Assembly: GCA_023412495.1 (NCBI GenBank)
Contig: JAEYNP010000080.1
Coordinates: forward strand, 325,323-389,322
Direction: 5' to 3'
DNA length: 64,000 nt
DNA from: Pseudomonadota bacterium
GTDB lineage: Bacteria; Desulfobacterota; Desulfobulbia; Desulfobulbales; Desulfocapsaceae
The notes beneath the pieces are model-generated. The model ran no database searches. It was not told the origin of the DNA and saw only the letters and a list, made by a program, of their open reading frames with translations. Below are positions 62,057 through 64,000 of this stretch, one piece after another. The translations under genes and the position numbers were made by a program. Every line of letters begins with the position of its first letter. Position 1 is the first letter of the stretch.

Positions 62057-62566
62057 TTATTGCCTGATCTCAAAGGGATTTTTTTTCAGCCCGGCGAATA
62101 CTCAAGTGATGCTGCAGATACCCATGCATACCTTGACGATCTACCGCCTCGAGATGGGAGCGGGTAACGATGCGAGAGGCTAAGGGAATGGCGGTTCGAT
62201 ACAGCAGGTTATCGGCAAGGTTGTTTTGCCCGGCCAAGATATTAGGCAACCACGGTTTCGAGTCGCCCTCGAATTAGGTAAGTATGCACCTCGGTGAAGA
62301 CGTCAAGCCTGAGCAGCGAGGCCTCGTCGATGACGAGCAGGGGCTGCTGTGGTTTTTGATCTGCCTGGTCAGCACAGTTCTGGAAGATGAGGCGGTATTG
62401 ACGTCGAGTTCGGCCAAGAGTTGGCGGTATATCTCCAGGATGGAACCGTTGCCGTAATCCAGAGAACTTTATATATCGACGGATGCAGGCGGCCGGCAGC
62501 CCAATCCGAAGCGCAATACCGTTGCGGAATAAACGAACTTCTCTCAAAGCAGCAAAAATTATGCAA
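62057..62566 (-). pseudogene. ExeA/TniB-type AAA ATPase of a transposable element, broken
   Basis: Three frames are needed to follow this protein. First RLHPSIYKVLWITATV, then QPLLVIDEASLLRLDVFTEV (Walker B), then LPNILAGQNNLADNLLYRTA and IPLASRIVTRSHLEAVDRQG. These blocks match the ExeA-like ATPases that accompany transposases and integrases in bacterial elements. The Walker A half is missing, as are a transposase gene and clear ends. The last shift lies in a run of eight A on the minus strand (near 62076-62083). It lies between the c-di-GMP riboswitch and the truncated phosphoesterase. Confidence 0.7.
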
Positions 62567-62625
62567 TCAAGAGCGGCAACGAGTGGATCGGTTGCTTGAG
62601 AAGAATTTTCTGGAAGCGGGCATAT

Positions 62626-62653
62626 AAAAACCGACGTAGGTGGTCTACGCCGG
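62626..62653 (-). terminator. Intrinsic terminator after the riboswitch
   Basis: On the minus strand CCGGCGTAG, a 5-base loop ACCAC, CTACGTCGG and then TTTTT (62630-62626). The 9-bp stem has one G-T pair. It lies about 20 bases after the riboswitch core and is the likely expression platform. Confidence 0.75.
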
Positions 62654-62672
62654 GTAATCAGAAGAAAAATGA

Positions 62673-62765
62673 GGTAACCCTGCTACCTTGTCTCAACTTT
62701 TTTAAGGTTGCGATTTAGGCCAGTGGCTTTGCGTCCCTGTCTTTCGATCAGGTTTGCTTTTCCCT
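62673..62765 (-). ncRNA. Cyclic di-GMP-I (GEMM-I) riboswitch
   Basis: The minus strand carries the conserved GEMM-I core: GCAAACC, a stem with a GAAA-type loop (TGATCGAAAGACAG), GGGACGCAAAGCC, then GGCCTAAA and, after the second variable stem, GGTAGCAGGGTTACC. These conserved blocks form the three-way junction that binds c-di-GMP. A terminator follows directly. No intact gene is adjacent downstream: the ExeA-type debris comes first, then the truncated phosphoesterase. Confidence 0.88.
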
Positions 62766-62770
62766 ATCAA

Positions 62771-62801
62771 GTATAATGAGCATTGACCAGACAGAGGTCA
62801 A
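62771..62801 (-). promoter_or_regulatory. Promoter of the riboswitch transcript
   Basis: Minus strand TTGACC (62801-62796) and a CATTATACT stretch (62779-62771) with 17-20 base spacing, ending just before the riboswitch core. Confidence 0.5.
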
Positions 62802-62855
62802 GACGTCTCCTTAAAAATTTCATGTTTCTCCAAGAGACGCTGGAAGTCGATCATA

Positions 62856-62984
62856 ATGCTCGGACTGGTAGGTCTTAATGCTACGGCGATCACTCGCCCA
62901 GTGAAAATATCGGGCGGAATGAAACAACGGGTGGCTCTCGCCAGGGTATTGATCCGTTCACCCCGGAGCCTCAACGAGGCGTAG
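62856..62984 (+). pseudogene. Fragment of an ABC transporter ATPase
   Basis: A short plus-strand frame reads MLGLVGLNATAITRPVKISG, then GGMKQRVALARVLIRSPRS. This is the helical-domain end plus the ABC signature (SGGMKQRVALAR) of a NitT/TauT-type ATPase. The Walker A half is absent and the frame closes at TAG 62982 before Walker B. It could be debris of the transporter that once served the binding protein at 56797, but no proof is available. Confidence 0.6.
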
Positions 62985-63303
62985 GCAGAGCCGATCAAAC
63001 ACTGACGGATCATCCCTTCCAGCCCCGACAGACCACCTCTGGTGATCACTGATTTCGAGCCGATCGTCAGCCGGGCCGCCGAACGCGGAACCAATAGTAG
63101 TCTGCCATGGTGTTACATCCTGCATCGAGGCGAGAGTAACAACACGTGCATGTGCCTCTCCTCGGGTGTTGGGACATTGGTTCGAGATGCCTTTGGCGGG
63201 AAAATCCGGGATTGAAACCTCACCATTTCCGAACACGATCCGAATATATCATTCATATTGTGAATGTAAGGATGGCAAAATCCCGGCTGTCGCCGGAGGA
63301 GAA

Positions 63304-63552
63304 ATGAATATGATGAAAATTGGGATAATCGTTTTTGCAATCTGTTTAGTTGTTTTTTTAATCTATGCGTGGTTTCGTACTTGCTCCTTTCCCCCGAATG
63401 CCCGCTTGTTGTTCGACGCCTGGAATGCTGTAGGAAAGATGCCTAAAAACAACAAGGCGACCCCAAGAGATCGCAATAAGTCATCCTTTTCACCCGCGGA
63501 AACGATCAGGTCTCGTGACCACTATTGCAATCACCGCTCCGGCTCCGCCTGA
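63304..63552 (+). CDS. Possible small membrane protein
   Basis: 82 residues with a strong ribosome site (GGAGGAGAA) and one clear membrane helix (IGIIVFAICLVVFLIYAWF). The tail is polar with several Cys and His and looks less convincing than the start, so the 3' part may be decayed. No family recognised. Its stop lies 5 bases from the end of the convergent STAS-like gene. Confidence 0.4.
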   Translation: MNMMKIGIIVFAICLVVFLIYAWFRTCSFPPNARLLFDAWNAVGKMPKNNKATPRDRNKSSFSPAETIRSRDHYCNHRSGSA

Positions 63553-63557
63553 GACGA

Positions 63558-63874
63558 CTACTCAATCCATCGGTAAGCATCTGTTGTCTGGTGGTTTCCA
63601 AAACAGCGCAGGTCGAACTTGCTGTAATCGCACTCCATAAGCGGGCTGCAGGAACAGATTGAACCAATCATGGATGAATCAGGGGCATTGATGATGGCAA
63701 TTCTGGCCTCTTTGGGAAACAGTGCCTTGAGGGCATGGCGAAAGTTGATGATGTGGCGGTAGCGAATAAAGAGACCCTTCACTTCGCTGAAGTCCAGTAC
63801 CACGCGGAGACAGCCCGGCATCTTGAGGGCAACCACTTCGGCCAGCCCTTCCAGCAAAGTTTTATAATAGACAA
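63558..63874 (-). pseudogene. STAS-like protein, 3' exon fragment interrupted by a group II intron
   Basis: The frame reads YYKTLLEGLAEVVALKMPGC, then LRVVLDFSEVKGLFIRYRHI, and ends TTDAYRWIE. The VVLDFSEV strand and following helix recall anti-sigma-factor antagonist (STAS) domains, with moderate certainty. The frame stays open up to about 63874, the point where the group II intron ends. The 5' part of the gene should lie beyond the right edge of the window, on the far side of the intron. If the intron splices, the gene may still be functional. Confidence 0.55.
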
Positions 63875-64000
63875 ATCGAGGTAGGACGGCCAGTTACCCG
63901 ACCGCCCCCTCACAGATCCCTGCGTGCGGTTTTCCCGCACAAGGCTCTTCAGTATTGTTCGCTTCGTACAAGAACATTGTCAGTTCCAATAACCGATAAT
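63875..64000 (-). mobile_element. Group II intron, 3' end (domains V and VI), partial
   Basis: The minus strand from 63947 to 63914 is a 34-base domain V: it begins GAGCC with the AGC triad, has stem TGCGG, GAAA loop, CCGCA, the two-base CG bulge and ends GGATCT. The following GGGGGCGGTCGG...CCGTCCTACC stem fits domain VI, and the intron would end at CGAT near 63875. The rest, including any reverse transcriptase gene, lies beyond the window. Confidence 0.8.

Noticed and set aside
62798..63094. 98-codon minus-strand frame before the riboswitch
   Set aside because: Overlaps the ABC-ATPase fragment that reads clearly on the plus strand; no motif of its own.

Overview
The window reads as chromosome of a Gram-negative anaerobe. 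It has a FadL porin, a LpxR-type lipid A deacylase, RND efflux with outer-membrane factor, many sigma-54 activators and sensor kinases, a c-di-GMP-I riboswitch, and tungsten/molybdenum enzymes (two DMSO-reductase-family proteins and one aldehyde:ferredoxin oxidoreductase). This mix suggests Desulfobacterota, probably near Geobacter/Desulfuromonas/Pelobacter. That is an inference from gene content; there is no rRNA and I saw no tRNA.

Layout. 1-4.4 kb: end of a hexapeptide acyltransferase, a secreted alpha/beta hydrolase, an opposing AraC regulator, a cyclophilin-like secreted protein and a metallo-beta-lactamase-fold lipoprotein. 4.4-8.0 kb: an AT-rich island with a large STAND-like P-loop ATPase bearing two TIR/deoxyribosyltransferase-like domains (defence candidate) and a FitAB/VapBC toxin-antitoxin pair. 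8-32 kb: signalling and stress. A NarL-type two-component pair, PPK2, a SulP transporter, two near-identical sigma-54 activators around a chemoreceptor, an azoreductase-RND efflux operon whose pump is fused to its TolC-like partner, a hybrid kinase, and a protein with a diadenylate-cyclase-like domain. Five upstream regions share an ACAAnATnCnG-type motif, four of them followed by a -24/-12 promoter, which points to one sigma-54 regulon.

32-36 kb: small ORFs, TetR, a lone IS481-type helix-turn-helix protein, LpxR and an unknown conserved-looking protein. 36-53 kb: a long minus-strand catabolic cluster. In transcription order: Mo/W oxidoreductase 1, SDR, creatinase-like M24 protein, E1-alpha, E1-beta and E2 of an acetoin-dehydrogenase-type complex, Mo/W oxidoreductase 2, a 2x[4Fe-4S] ferredoxin, a C_GCAxxG_C_C protein, a small protein, dihydrolipoamide dehydrogenase, a LipB-LipA fusion and AOR. 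A divergent FadL porin, an old-yellow-enzyme reductase, a BioB-like radical SAM protein and a NitT/TauT-type binding protein follow at 53-58 kb. My working model is uptake of a hydrophobic substrate, Mo/W-dependent hydration, hydroxylation or oxidation to an alpha-hydroxyketone or diketone, thiamine/lipoate cleavage to acyl-CoA plus aldehyde, and aldehyde oxidation by AOR. The substrate is unknown.

58-64 kb: pyruvate kinase, then a decayed region with a 5'-truncated phosphoesterase, a broken transposition-type AAA ATPase, an orphaned c-di-GMP-I riboswitch with its terminator, an ABC-ATPase fragment, and a STAS-like gene cut by a group II intron that runs off the right end.

Several otherwise intact genes carry single-base frameshifts, mostly in or beside short homopolymers (SulP, PAS-receiver, hybrid kinase, radical SAM, binding protein, perhaps the old yellow enzyme). 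Base-calling errors in the source assembly are the simplest explanation, so these genes may be intact in the organism.
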